63,157 bases of DNA, taken from contig JBOFCO010000177.1 of the NCBI GenBank assembly GCA_051646105.1, positions 1 through 63,157 of the forward strand, written 5' to 3'. Shown piece after piece: positions 33,997-42,849 of this stretch. A program made the position numbers and the translations under genes. The stretch comes from JBOFCO01 sp051646105. GTDB lineage: Bacteria > Pseudomonadota > Alphaproteobacteria > Rhodobacterales > Rhodobacteraceae. Position 1 is the stretch's first letter; each line of letters opens with the position of its first letter. The notes under the pieces were generated by a model that was given only the letters and a program-made list of their open reading frames with translations, did not search any database and had not been told where the DNA came from.

Positions 33997-34212
33997 TCAG
34001 CCCAGCATGATCCCGGCAACGACCATGATCAGCCCCATGGCCGACAGGAAGAATGCCGCAAGGTTGATGACGACGATCCGCTGCAGGCGGTCGCGCAGGG
34101 CGCTGTCCTCCATCCCCGCACGGCGTGCGGAAAAGGCGGCATAGATGCACCACAGGATCACCGCCAGCCCTGTCACCGAAACCGCTGCCCCCAGCCAGAC
34201 CAGCCAATCCAT
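33997..34212 (-). CDS. Small two-helix membrane protein
   Basis: A 71-residue protein with two hydrophobic segments (LVWLGAAVSVTGLAVILWCIYA and INLAAFFLSAMGLIMVVAGI) joined by a basic loop (SARRAGM, RDRLQR). AGGGGG precedes ATG 34212; the longer in-frame extension to 34371 is unsupported. It is convergent with the FadJ-like gene. No function can be assigned. Confidence 0.8.
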   Translation of the reverse strand: MDWLVWLGAAVSVTGLAVILWCIYAAFSARRAGMEDSALRDRLQRIVVINLAAFFLSAMGLIMVVAGIMLG

Positions 34213-34351
34213 TCCGTTCCCCCTGCCCGTTGTCGGTCCTTCGCCTAGACCGGCGCGGGGCGATAGGCAAGGAGGTGCCCTTGATCCGGCCCGTCCGCCC
34301 CTGTAGTCAGGCGGGATCGAACCACCCGGAAACACCCCCGATGAGGCCAAG

Positions 34352-34612
34352 ATGACCGATACGACAGGCAATGATGTCTATGCCGCCAATGCCGATGAAA
34401 TCCGTCAGTTCATCGAGCGCTACGAACATCTTGAGGCCGAGAAAAAAGACATCGCCGAGCAGCAGAAAGAGGTGATGGCCGAGGCTAAGGGACGTGGCTA
34501 TGACACCAAGGCGCTGCGCAAGATCGTGGCGATCCGCAAGCGTGACAAGGATGATCTGGCGGAAGAGGAAGCCGTGCTGGAGGTTTACATGGCTGCGCTT
34601 GGCATGGTCTGA
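34352..34612 (+). CDS. gapR: GapR-family DNA-binding protein (DUF2312)
   Basis: An 86-residue helical protein matching GapR: ADEIRQFIERYEHLEAEKKD, then EVMAEAKGRGYDTKALRKIV and DDLAEEEAVLEVYMAALG. In Caulobacter, GapR encircles overtwisted AT-rich DNA and supports replication and cell cycle. It is almost always present in alphaproteobacteria. It stands alone here, divergent from the small membrane protein gene. Confidence 0.95.
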   Translation: MTDTTGNDVYAANADEIRQFIERYEHLEAEKKDIAEQQKEVMAEAKGRGYDTKALRKIVAIRKRDKDDLAEEEAVLEVYMAALGMV

Positions 34613-34640
34613 CAGCCGGAGACAAAAAGGAACAGGATAG

Positions 34641-35135
34641 ATGCTGGACCACCTTCCTTCGGCGGCGCCGGTATCCATGCGGCGCTACGGTGTGCAACTG
34701 ATCCTTTGCATGGTAGGCTTGGCCGTCGCTTCGGTCGCTGCGTCGGCCATGCTTCGCTTTCAGTTGCCAGGCGCGATGGGCATCATCATCCTGATGGCTT
34801 CGCTGACGGTTCCGGCCAACCGCTTTGCCACCCATGAACGCCGTGACATGACGTCGGGCGAAAAGGCGCGGCTTGGCTTTTGGGCGGTGGTCGGCACCCT
34901 GATTCCGGCGGCGGTGATCGTGCCCGGTTTGCTGATCTGGGCAGGGCTACCGCTTACGCTGGAGAACGCAGCCATGGTTTTGTCTGGCGACCTCGGCTTT
35001 CCGGTCAATGCCTGGCTGATCGTCATCGCTGCTTCTGCTGCGATAGCTTTTCTTGTCACATACCTGTCAGCAGGCTTCATGACGCGCGGTCAGCTCAAGG
35101 CGCTGGTGCGGCAGGAAAGCCGCCCGAAAAGCTGA
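34641..35135 (+). CDS. Four-helix membrane protein of unknown function
   Basis: A 164-residue protein with four hydrophobic segments (LCMVGLAVASVAASAML, GAMGIIILMASLTV, AVVGTLIPAAVIVPGLLIWA and LIVIAASAAIAFLVTYL). The basic loop NRFATHERRDMTSGEKARLG lies between helices two and three. The general layout recalls the ABZJ_00895 family, but I am not sure. It follows gapR by 28 bases and is convergent with the next gene. Confidence 0.7.
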   Translation: MLDHLPSAAPVSMRRYGVQLILCMVGLAVASVAASAMLRFQLPGAMGIIILMASLTVPANRFATHERRDMTSGEKARLGFWAVVGTLIPAAVIVPGLLIWAGLPLTLENAAMVLSGDLGFPVNAWLIVIAASAAIAFLVTYLSAGFMTRGQLKALVRQESRPKS

Positions 35136-35137
35136 CA

Positions 35138-36013
35138 TCACGCCATCAGTATCCGCACGCCGGGCATGTCGCGGATCTGGGCGATGTCCGCCTCATATCC
35201 TTCGGTCAGGCGGTCGATATAATCCTGTGTCCATCCGGGCAGATCGATATCCACGGCCAGTGCGCCGGGGTTCGCGAACTTTTCCAGAAAGGCGGCCATT
35301 GTGCGCCGACGGATGCGGGCCAGCATGGGCTGCCGCGCGTCGATCCAGGCGCGCATCCGCCGCATGCCCGCCTCTGTCATCAGGCTGGCGATCATGTCGA
35401 ACCCCCCGGCGATGGCGGCGCCCGGCTGCAGCCCGCCCACGGCCCGCAGGATTTCGGGCCAGATGATCGGGCTGTCCTCGTTGCACCAGACGGTGATGGG
35501 CAGGCCGGGATTTTCGGACTGAAGCCGCGCGATCAACTCTGACCAGCTCAGCTTGGCCGGGTCGCCCCCTGCAATGAAATCCTGCCAGGACAGTTCCGCA
35601 TTGCGGGCGCGCAGCGCCGGGACAAAGGTTGCCGGATTGCAGATGGCAAGGAACAGTTCGGCATCCGAACGGGGGAACAGCGCGCGCAACCGTGCAACCC
35701 GCGCCGGACCGATCGGGTAAAGCATCCCCTCGTCAATGGCACGGGCGGGACCGCCCATGAAGTGCTCGCTCGACAGCACCAGCCGCTCCGGTTGGTCATC
35801 CTCGATCACCGCGTCACGGACAAAGCTGATGACTGCTGCCCCGGGCGGAGTGTCGCCAAGGGCGTTGACCGCATCGCGCAGCACTTGCCGGTAGCGGCCG
35901 GGCGCGGGCACCAGCGTTCCGGCATCGGCCAGGCGCCCCCGGTTTTTCAGCAGCGTCCGCAGCAGGCGGTCGTCGTCGGTGCAATGCGCGCCAAGATGGA
36001 AGATGACTTTCAT
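35138..36013 (-). CDS. Sulfotransferase-like hypothetical protein
   Basis: A 291-residue cytosolic-type protein. The N terminus MKVIFHLGAHCTDDDRLLRT resembles the phosphosulfate-binding start of sulfotransferases (KxxxHxGxxxT). Segments AVISFVRDAVIEDD and LFLAICNPATFVPALRA fit that fold weakly. Related hypothetical proteins of similar length are frequent in Rhodobacterales as far as I recall. ATG 36013 is preferred; a TTG lies 3 codons upstream. The substrate is unknown. Confidence 0.65.
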   Translation of the reverse strand: MKVIFHLGAHCTDDDRLLRTLLKNRGRLADAGTLVPAPGRYRQVLRDAVNALGDTPPGAAVISFVRDAVIEDDQPERLVLSSEHFMGGPARAIDEGMLYPIGPARVARLRALFPRSDAELFLAICNPATFVPALRARNAELSWQDFIAGGDPAKLSWSELIARLQSENPGLPITVWCNEDSPIIWPEILRAVGGLQPGAAIAGGFDMIASLMTEAGMRRMRAWIDARQPMLARIRRRTMAAFLEKFANPGALAVDIDLPGWTQDYIDRLTEGYEADIAQIRDMPGVRILMA

Positions 36014-36108
36014 GCCTGCCAATCGGTCTAAGTGCCCGGTTTTTCGTTGCCGCGACTATACCGGCCATTTCTGGACATGAAACTGCAATCCGACTATCCC
36101 TCGCGGTC

Positions 36109-37788
36109 ATGAGCGTGACACCGGAGCACCGAGGAGGCGACGCCGCGCCCGGCATCGCCGGCGCAGCCCGGTCTGCTGTCGGATGGCAATGGGCGGCACT
36201 GGCCATTGTGATCGCCGGGCTGGTGATGGTGCCTGTCGTTGCGGTGCTGGTCATGGCCATGGCGCCGTCGGGCGACACGCTGGCGCATCTGATCTCGACG
36301 AGCCTGCCACGCTATCTGAGCAATACGCTGATCCTGATGGCGGGGGCGGGGATTCTGGCCGCCTGCGCAGGGGCGGGGGCGGCCTGGCTGGTGGTGATGT
36401 ATCGGTTCCCCGGCGCGCGGGCGCTGGAATGGCTGCTGCTGCTGCCGCTGGCGGTCCCTGCCTATGTCGGGGCCTATGCGCTGATCGATTTCCTGCAATA
36501 TTCCGGCCCGGTGCAGACCGGTTTGCGCGGGCTGATGGGCTGGCAAAGTGCGCGTGACTACGCCTTTCCCGAAATCCGGTCGCGCTGGGCGGCATCTGTC
36601 GTGCTGGCGGCGGCACTTTATCCCTATGTCTATCTGCTGGCGCGTGCGGCGTTCCGCGAACAGTCCGGTGCGGCCTATGAAGTGGCCCGCGCGCTTGGGG
36701 CAGGTCCGTTCGGATTGTTCTGGCGCGTGGGTCTGCCGCTGGCCCGCCCGGCCATCGCGGCGGGCACCGCGCTGGTGATGATGGAGGTCGTGGCCGATTA
36801 TGGTGTCACCAGTCATTTTGGCGTGCAGACGCTGACCACCGGCATCTTTTCGGTCTGGCTGACCGAGGGCAACCGCCCGGCGGCGGCGCAGCTTTCGGTG
36901 GCAATCCTTGGGCTGGTGCTGGCGCTGGTTGCGGTGGAACGGCTGGGGCGGGCACGGGCGCGGTTTCACCAGTCGGCGCGCGGCGCACGGCGGGTGCAGC
37001 CCATACGGCTGCGCGGACTGCCCGCCGCCGCCGCCAGCCTGCTGTGCCTGCTGCCCTTCGCGCTGGGTTTCGTTCTTCCGGTCGCGGTCATGTCCGCCCA
37101 TGCGCTTGCCAATCCGGAAGCCTGGGTTGCGCCCGGCCTTGGCCCCGCGCTGGTCAACACGCTGCTGACGGGCGGAATCGCGGCGCTGGTCACCGTGCTG
37201 GCGGCATTGCTGCTGGTCTATGGCGCGCGACTGTCATCAAGCCCGCTTCCGGCGCGGCTTCTGCCGCTGACATCGCTTGGCTACGCCGCACCGGGGGCGG
37301 TTCTGGCTGTGGGGCTGCTGTTTCCGCTGGCCGGTCTGGATCACCTGATTGCCGGCTGGCGCGAGGCACTGTTCGGCACGCCGCCCCGTCTGCTGCTGAC
37401 CGGAACGGCGGCGGCGCTGATCTATGCCTATGCGGTGCGGTTTTTCGCTGTGGCGCAGGGGGCGGTTGATGCTGCCTTTGGGCGGGTGCCGCCCAGCCTG
37501 GCCATGGCGGCACGGTCGCTGGGGCAGGGCAGCGCGCCCGTGCTTGGGCGGGTCTACCTGCCGCTGATGAAAGGATCGCTGGGCACGGCGCTGCTGATGG
37601 TCTTTGTCGACTGCAGCAAGGAACTGCCCGCCACGCTGCTGCTGCGCCCGTTCAATTTCGACACGCTGGCGACGCGGGTGCATGAAAAGGCCAGCCTTGA
37701 AAACCTTGGCGACGCTTCCCCCGGCGCCCTTCTGGTGATCGGGGTCGGGTTGGTGGCGGTGCTGTTGCTGGCACGCGCGAACCGCTGA
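36109..37788 (+). CDS. Iron(III)-type ABC transporter permease (FbpB-like), orphan
   Basis: A 559-residue protein with two tandem permease domains and about 12 helices. Each half carries an EAA loop: ARALGAGPFGLFWRVGLPLA in the first and ARSLGQGSAPVLGRVYLPL in the second. The segment VEVVADYGVTSHFGVQTLTTG is typical of FbpB/AfuB iron transporters. The matching ATPase and iron-binding protein genes are absent on both sides, so it is either supplied from elsewhere or a remnant. No Fur-like site was noticed in its short upstream region. Confidence 0.88.
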   Translation: MSVTPEHRGGDAAPGIAGAARSAVGWQWAALAIVIAGLVMVPVVAVLVMAMAPSGDTLAHLISTSLPRYLSNTLILMAGAGILAACAGAGAAWLVVMYRFPGARALEWLLLLPLAVPAYVGAYALIDFLQYSGPVQTGLRGLMGWQSARDYAFPEIRSRWAASVVLAAALYPYVYLLARAAFREQSGAAYEVARALGAGPFGLFWRVGLPLARPAIAAGTALVMMEVVADYGVTSHFGVQTLTTGIFSVWLTEGNRPAAAQLSVAILGLVLALVAVERLGRARARFHQSARGARRVQPIRLRGLPAAAASLLCLLPFALGFVLPVAVMSAHALANPEAWVAPGLGPALVNTLLTGGIAALVTVLAALLLVYGARLSSSPLPARLLPLTSLGYAAPGAVLAVGLLFPLAGLDHLIAGWREALFGTPPRLLLTGTAAALIYAYAVRFFAVAQGAVDAAFGRVPPSLAMAARSLGQGSAPVLGRVYLPLMKGSLGTALLMVFVDCSKELPATLLLRPFNFDTLATRVHEKASLENLGDASPGALLVIGVGLVAVLLLARANR

Positions 37789-37798
37789 AGCCAACGGG

Positions 37799-38230
37799 TC
37801 AGACGGCGCGGTCCAGTTTGGTTGACAGATGGATCAGGCTTTCGCTGCCGCGCACGCCGGTCATTTCCCCGATCTGGTCCAGAACGCCGTCCAGAACGGC
37901 GGTCGAAGGCGCGGCCACCTGCAACAGCAGGTCGATGCGGCCCGACGTGGTGTGCACCCGTTCGACCTCCGGTATCGCCCGCAGACGGGTCAGCACATTG
38001 GGCTGTGCACGCGGCTCGATGGTCAGCAGTACCGTCGCGCGGATACGGCCCTGACGCGCCGCTTCCCCCAGCTTTACCGTGTAACCCGCGATGATTCCTG
38101 TGGTTTCCAGCCGCTCAAGCCGCGCCTGAATCGTTGATCTGGCCACCTTTAGACGGCGCGCCAGTGTCGCAACCGATATGCGGGCGTCTGCCCCCAGAAG
38201 CCCCAGTATGCTGCGATCAAGATCGTCCAA
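37799..38230 (-). CDS. Lrp/AsnC-family transcriptional regulator
   Basis: A 143-residue regulator. It has an N-terminal HTH (DDLDRSILGLLGADARISVA, then RRLKVARSTIQARLERLETT) and a C-terminal RAM domain (VERVHTTSGRIDLLLQV). The TTG at 38230 is preferred as start, with GAAAGG 6 bases upstream and an exact Lrp-type N terminus; the frame continues to 38329 without similarity. It is divergent from the ornithine decarboxylase gene, so it may regulate it, as is common for amino acid enzymes. Confidence 0.85.
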   Translation of the reverse strand: MDDLDRSILGLLGADARISVATLARRLKVARSTIQARLERLETTGIIAGYTVKLGEAARQGRIRATVLLTIEPRAQPNVLTRLRAIPEVERVHTTSGRIDLLLQVAAPSTAVLDGVLDQIGEMTGVRGSESLIHLSTKLDRAV

Positions 38231-38250
38231 GTCACACCTTTCACTTTGAC

Positions 38251-38261
38251 CGAAATTTTCG
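38251..38261 (+). promoter_or_regulatory. Palindrome in the Lrp/decarboxylase divergent region
   Basis: CGAAATTTTCG is a perfect 11-base palindrome about 20 bases upstream of the Lrp-type start. AT-rich palindromes of this form fit Lrp operators. Confidence 0.4.
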
Positions 38262-38291
38262 TCATTATAACGACAGCGCGACGCAATTCTA

Positions 38292-38314
38292 CACTTTTGA
38301 TCGGTGAAAATGTG
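38292..38314 (+). promoter_or_regulatory. Interrupted inverted repeat in the Lrp/decarboxylase divergent region
   Basis: CACTTTT (38292-38298) faces AAAATGTG (38307-38314), with one bulged base and an 8-base spacer. It lies between the divergent genes and is a candidate second operator. Confidence 0.35.
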
Positions 38315-38458
38315 CCCCATATCCGGCATCCTCGATTTCAGGAAAAGGGCGGCTCATACGCACCTTGTCTGACAAAAAAACGAACGCGTAAGCGGCTCTG
38401 AATTCGGGTCTCCGGGCAAGAGGTGGCTGCGCTCTGTTGGCAACGAAAGGACACGCCG

Positions 38459-39604
38459 ATGGGGCTCTCGAAAACGATCTGGGCATCGCCTTCTGAATTC
38501 CTGCGTCAAAGTCGCCCGGAAAATCCGGTGCTGTTCTTTGCGCCGACCGTGTTGCAGGCCACTGCGCGCCGCTTCATCGACGGCTTTCCGGGGCTGGTGA
38601 CCTATGCGGTCAAGTCGAACCCCGATGAAATCGTGATCCAGAACCTTGTTGCCGCCGGGATTCAGGGCTTCGATGTGGCCTCGCCGGCTGAAATCGAGAT
38701 GATCCGCCGTCTGGCCCCGGAAGCGGCGCTGCATTACAACAACCCGGTCCGTGCCCGGCATGAAATCGCCTTTGCCGTGGCGCAGGATGTGCGGTCCTAT
38801 TCCGTCGACAGCCGGACCGAGCTTGCCAAGCTGATCGAGATGGTACCCGCCGAAGGACGGGAAATTTCGGTGCGTTACAAGCTGCCGGTGCAGGGTGCTG
38901 CCTACAATTTCGGGGCCAAGTTCGGGGCAACCGTCGAACTGGCGGCAGAGCTGCTGAAAACCGTGGCCGATGCCGGGTTCATCCCCTCGCTCACCTTCCA
39001 TCCGGGCACACAATGTACCGACCCGATGGCCTGGGATTCCTACCTGCGCGCTGGTGCCGAAATCTGCCGTCTGGCCGGGGTGAAGGCGCATCGCCTAAAT
39101 GTTGGTGGCGGCTTCCCGAACCACCGGCTGCATTCCGAAGTGCCGCAGCTTGACGCGATCTTTGCCCTGATCGACCGCGTGGCGACCGAGGCTTTCGGGG
39201 ATGACCGCCCGGCGCTGGTCTGCGAACCGGGGCGTGGTCTGGTCGGCGACGCCTTCGCCTCTGCCGCCTGTGTCAAGGCGGTGCGTGACGGCAACCATGT
39301 GTTCCTGAACGACGGCACCTATGGCAACCTGCTGGAAATGCCGATGATCGGCAATGTCGACCGGGTTTCCGTTGTGGCGCCCGACGGCGAACACCGCACC
39401 GCCGCGCCGGTCGCCCGCACCATCTTTGGCCCGACCTGCGATTCGGTTGACCGCCTGCCCGGCGAACTGCCGCTGCCCGGCGACATTGCCGAAGGCGATT
39501 ACGTGATGTTCTACGGCATGGGCGCTTATACGCTGGCCACCAACACCCGTTTCAACGGGTTCGGCAACGTCGCCATCGTCACGGTGCTGTCACTCAAGCC
39601 CTGA
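38459..39604 (+). CDS. Type III PLP-dependent ornithine/lysine decarboxylase
   Basis: A 381-residue alanine-racemase-fold decarboxylase. The PLP lysine is in YAVKSNP (K52), with GFDVASPAEIEMIRRLAP, HPGTQCTDP, NVGGGFPNH and the catalytic cysteine in FGPTCDSVDRL (C327). The family decarboxylates ornithine (and sometimes lysine) to putrescine or cadaverine. ATG 38459 is preceded by GAAAGGA. The divergent Lrp-type regulator gene lies 228 bases away. Confidence 0.92.
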   Translation: MGLSKTIWASPSEFLRQSRPENPVLFFAPTVLQATARRFIDGFPGLVTYAVKSNPDEIVIQNLVAAGIQGFDVASPAEIEMIRRLAPEAALHYNNPVRARHEIAFAVAQDVRSYSVDSRTELAKLIEMVPAEGREISVRYKLPVQGAAYNFGAKFGATVELAAELLKTVADAGFIPSLTFHPGTQCTDPMAWDSYLRAGAEICRLAGVKAHRLNVGGGFPNHRLHSEVPQLDAIFALIDRVATEAFGDDRPALVCEPGRGLVGDAFASAACVKAVRDGNHVFLNDGTYGNLLEMPMIGNVDRVSVVAPDGEHRTAAPVARTIFGPTCDSVDRLPGELPLPGDIAEGDYVMFYGMGAYTLATNTRFNGFGNVAIVTVLSLKP

Positions 39605-39681
39605 CGCCTTGGAACTGCCACAGCCGCGGTCTACTCTTTTCTGGAAGAGGCCGCGCCGGTGGCAGGGTGCAGGGGTGCAGG

Positions 39682-39897
39682 ATGCGGAAATTCGGAACCA
39701 GCCAATCCGGCAACCGGGCAGAGGACACGCGGTTTCTGACCGGACAGGCGTGCTACGCCGACGATATCGCCCCGATTGCGGCCCTGCAGGATGCGCAAGC
39801 CGCCCCTGGCGTGGGGCGCATCGGCATGCCATTTACGCCTGTCAGGGTTTTGGAAAGTTTGTTGACCGCATCACGGGGGGCCGATGGCGTTTCGTGA
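39682..39897 (+). pseudogene. Relic of a molybdenum hydroxylase large subunit (CoxL/aldehyde oxidase family), internally deleted
   Basis: A 71-codon open frame in which the first 31 residues (MRKFGTSQSGNRAEDTRFLT, then GQACYADDIAP) match the N terminus of CoxL-like proteins. The last 25 (GVGRIGMPFTPVRVLESLLT) match their extreme C terminus. About 700 residues in between are missing; the junction is near 39770-39800. This is a fused relic, still in frame, ending at TGA 39895-39897 inside the next gene's start region. It cannot bind a molybdenum cofactor. Confidence 0.75.
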
Positions 39898-40975
39898 CCT
39901 GTGGAGCAGGCTGCGCGGGCTTCGCCCCCGCGTCGAGCAGAAAAGCGAACCGCGCAGGCGGGGCGCCACCGATCATGTGGTGATCCTTGACGGCACCATG
40001 TCCTCGCTCAAACCAGGGTATGAGACGAACGCCGGTGTTATCTACAAGCTGCTGGCAGAACAGCTGCCAACCGCGCGCCTGTCGATCTATTACGAGGCGG
40101 GCGTGCAATGGCCAAGCTGGTGGCAGACCCGCGATGTTGCCTCTGGCCGGGGCATCAATATGCAGATCCGGCGGGCTTATGGCTATCTGGCCAGCCGCTA
40201 CCGACCAGGCGACCGCATCTTTTTGTTCGGCTATTCGCGGGGTGCCTTTGCCGTTCGCTCTCTGGCAGGGATGATCGACCGCATCGGGTTGCTGCGTTCA
40301 GACCATGCGACCGAACGCAATGTGCTTCAGGTCTGGCGGCGCTACCGGCATTCGCCCCAGGCCCACAGCGTGAAACCCTTTGCCGAACGCTTCTGCCATC
40401 CGGATGTGGAAATCGAGATGGTGGGTGTGTTCGACACGGTTAAAGCGCTGGGCCTGCGGCTGCCGCTGTTGTGGACGCTGACCGAGGCCAAGCATGGCTT
40501 CCATGACCATTCGCTTGGAAAAAGCGTGCGGCATGGTTTTCACGCCCTGGCACTGAACGAAACCCGCGCTGCCTTTGCTCCGGTGATGTGGCATTGCCCG
40601 CCCGATTGGAAAGGCAATGTCGAACAGGTCTGGTTCCGGGGCGCGCATGGCGATATCGGCGGCCAGATCGGCGGCTATACCCGGTCGCGCCCCCTGGCCA
40701 ATATCCCGCTGGTCTGGATGCTGGAACGGGCCGAACGGCGCGACCTGCCGCTGCCGCAGGGCTGGCACGACCGTTTCCCCTGCGATGTAAACGCGCCTTC
40801 GGTCGGCACGATGCGCGGGGTCGGGTCGATGTTCCTGCTGCGCAGCAGGCGCATTGTCGGTCGTGACCGGTCAGAGGCGATCCATGCGACAGCGCTGGGT
40901 GTCAAGCGAGCCCGCCGCATCGCCGAACGGCTGGAGGCGGAACGCGGCAAAGAGGCGTTGCAGGACCAGCCCTGA
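39884..40975 (+). CDS. DUF2235-domain alpha/beta hydrolase
   Basis: A 363-residue protein with a basic N terminus, the nucleophile elbow GYSRGA (116-121, Ser118), and the DUF2235 marks FLFGYSRGAFAVRSLAG, VGVFDTVKALG and VWFRGAHGDIGG. Members include Tle1 phospholipase effectors of type VI secretion and housekeeping hydrolases. No vgrG, PAAR or immunity-like gene is adjacent, so a housekeeping role is as likely. Its start overlaps the 3' end of the molybdenum hydroxylase relic by 14 bases. Confidence 0.88.
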   Translation: MAFRDLWSRLRGLRPRVEQKSEPRRRGATDHVVILDGTMSSLKPGYETNAGVIYKLLAEQLPTARLSIYYEAGVQWPSWWQTRDVASGRGINMQIRRAYGYLASRYRPGDRIFLFGYSRGAFAVRSLAGMIDRIGLLRSDHATERNVLQVWRRYRHSPQAHSVKPFAERFCHPDVEIEMVGVFDTVKALGLRLPLLWTLTEAKHGFHDHSLGKSVRHGFHALALNETRAAFAPVMWHCPPDWKGNVEQVWFRGAHGDIGGQIGGYTRSRPLANIPLVWMLERAERRDLPLPQGWHDRFPCDVNAPSVGTMRGVGSMFLLRSRRIVGRDRSEAIHATALGVKRARRIAERLEAERGKEALQDQP

Positions 40976-41041
40976 GGGCGTTTCAGCCTGGCCAAAATAT
41001 CCCTGCCAGAGGCACTTTTACCCGGCTTAGGAACCGCTGTC

Positions 41042-42772
41042 TCAGCTTCGCACCCCCGCGAAACGCTGCTGCCAGTCGGCGCGTTCCTCATCTGCGATCT
41101 TGCGGAACAGAACCTCGGGCGTGGTAAAGGCATGGCCTGCGGGCAGCACCGTCAGCGCCGCAGCCACATCTTCGGGCCACGACCAGTCCGTGCACTGCAT
41201 CGCCGCCATCATCGCCGCCGCCGCGTCAGGGATGAAGGGCTGCGAAAGAACGGCATACAGCCGGACAAGGTTCAGCGACAGCCGCACCTGCGCCGCCGCA
41301 GCGTCCGGGTCGGTCTTGTGGACTGTCCAGGGGGCTGCCGATTGCAGGTATTCGTTGCCTGCCACCCAGATCGCCCGCAGTTCACTTGCTGCCTTGCGCA
41401 CCTCGATCGCATCCATATGGCCCGAATAGGCCGCGACACGCGCGGTCAGCTCGGCGATCAGCTCCACCTCTCGCGGGCCGTTTGCGCCACCTTCCGGCAC
41501 AGTTTCCCCATATTTGGACCGGCAGAATTTCGTGATCCGGCTGACGAAGTTGCCCAAGACATCAGCCAGATCCTTGTTCACCGAGGCCTGGAAGTTTTCC
41601 CAGGTGAATTCGCTGTCACTGCTTTCGGGCGCGTGCGACAGCAGCCACCAACGCCAGTAATCCGACGGCAGGATCGACAGCGCCTGATCCATGAACACAC
41701 CGCGGCCCTGACTGGTCGAAAACTGCCCGCCATCATAGTTCAGGTAGTTGAACGACTTGATGTAATCGACCAGCTTCCACGGCTCCTTGCCGTCATGGTT
41801 GGCCCCGATGACCGTCGCGGGGAAACTCAGCGTGTGAAAGGGCACGTTGTCCTTGCCCATGAACTGGTAATAGGTCACGTCGCCCGCGCCCATGTCGGTC
41901 CGCCACCAGCGCTGCCAGTCGGCATCGGGCCGACCGTTGGCATCGGCCCATTCGGCGGTGGCGGCGATATATTCGATGGGGGCGTCAAACCAGACATAGA
42001 AAACCTTGCCCTCCATCCCCGGCCAGGGCTGGTCGCCGCGCATGACCGGCACGCCCCAGTAAAGGTCGCGGGTAATACCCCTGTCCTGAAGGCCATCGCC
42101 GTCATGCAGCCACTTCTTTGCAATCGATGTGGTCAGGATCGGCCAGTCCTTCTTGCTGTCGATCCAGTCGGAAAGCTGGTCGCGCAAGGCCGACTGCCGC
42201 AGGTAAAGATGCTTCGTCTCGCGCACTTCCAGATCGGTGGAACCGGAAATGGCGGAACGCGGGTTGATCAGGTCAGTCGGATCAAGCTGTTTCGTGCAGT
42301 TCTCGCATTGATCACCGCGGGCCTTGTCGTAGCCGCAGTTCGGGCAGGTGCCCTCGATATATCTATCCGGCAGGAAGCGGCCATCGGCGTTGGAATAGAC
42401 CTGCTTTTCCAGTTTTTCCGCGATCAGGCCCGCATCGGCCAGGCGGCCTGCGAAATGCTGGGTCAGGCGATGGTTGCGCTGGCTGGACGACCGGCCGAAG
42501 TGATCGAACGACAGGCGGAAACCCCGCGCGATTTCCGCCTGTACGGCGTGCATTTCCGCGCAGAATTCCTCGACCGGTTTGCCAGCCTTGGCGGCGGCCA
42601 GTTCGGCGGGGGTGCCGTGTTCATCGGTGGCGCAGATGAACATCACCTCGTTTCCGCGCGCACGGGCATAACGGGCGAACAGGTCGGCGGGTAGCTGGCT
42701 GCCCACCAGATTGCCCAGATGCTTGATCCCGTTGATATAGGGAATTGCCGAGGTGATGAGTATGCGTGCCAT
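41042..42772 (-). CDS. metG: Methionyl-tRNA synthetase
   Basis: A 576-residue class I synthetase. It has the HIGH-type motif in ITSAIPYINGIKHLGNL, the zinc knuckle CPNCGYDKARGDQCENC, WFDAPIEYIAAT and the KMSKS-type motif FSTSQGRGVF. The C-terminal anticodon-binding helices end near VLFRKIADEERADW. No C-terminal tRNA-binding dimerisation domain is present. A long antisense open frame over this gene is a shadow. It charges tRNA-Met for initiation and elongation. Confidence 0.97.
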   Translation of the reverse strand: MARILITSAIPYINGIKHLGNLVGSQLPADLFARYARARGNEVMFICATDEHGTPAELAAAKAGKPVEEFCAEMHAVQAEIARGFRLSFDHFGRSSSQRNHRLTQHFAGRLADAGLIAEKLEKQVYSNADGRFLPDRYIEGTCPNCGYDKARGDQCENCTKQLDPTDLINPRSAISGSTDLEVRETKHLYLRQSALRDQLSDWIDSKKDWPILTTSIAKKWLHDGDGLQDRGITRDLYWGVPVMRGDQPWPGMEGKVFYVWFDAPIEYIAATAEWADANGRPDADWQRWWRTDMGAGDVTYYQFMGKDNVPFHTLSFPATVIGANHDGKEPWKLVDYIKSFNYLNYDGGQFSTSQGRGVFMDQALSILPSDYWRWWLLSHAPESSDSEFTWENFQASVNKDLADVLGNFVSRITKFCRSKYGETVPEGGANGPREVELIAELTARVAAYSGHMDAIEVRKAASELRAIWVAGNEYLQSAAPWTVHKTDPDAAAAQVRLSLNLVRLYAVLSQPFIPDAAAAMMAAMQCTDWSWPEDVAAALTVLPAGHAFTTPEVLFRKIADEERADWQQRFAGVRS

Positions 42773-42849
42773 ATGCGCCCGTCCGACTGTGATGCGACGG
42801 GTTTACATGCAGCATCGGGCAAGAGCCAGACGCAAGAGCGCCCTGCGTG

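Noticed and set aside
39884..40975. Type VI secretion effector (Tle1) assignment for the DUF2235 protein
   Set aside because: No VgrG, PAAR, adaptor or immunity-like gene is adjacent; the domain alone does not establish an effector.
41132..42694. A 520-codon plus-strand frame over metG
   Set aside because: It is exactly antisense to a complete methionyl-tRNA synthetase with all motifs; no domain or ribosome site is seen.
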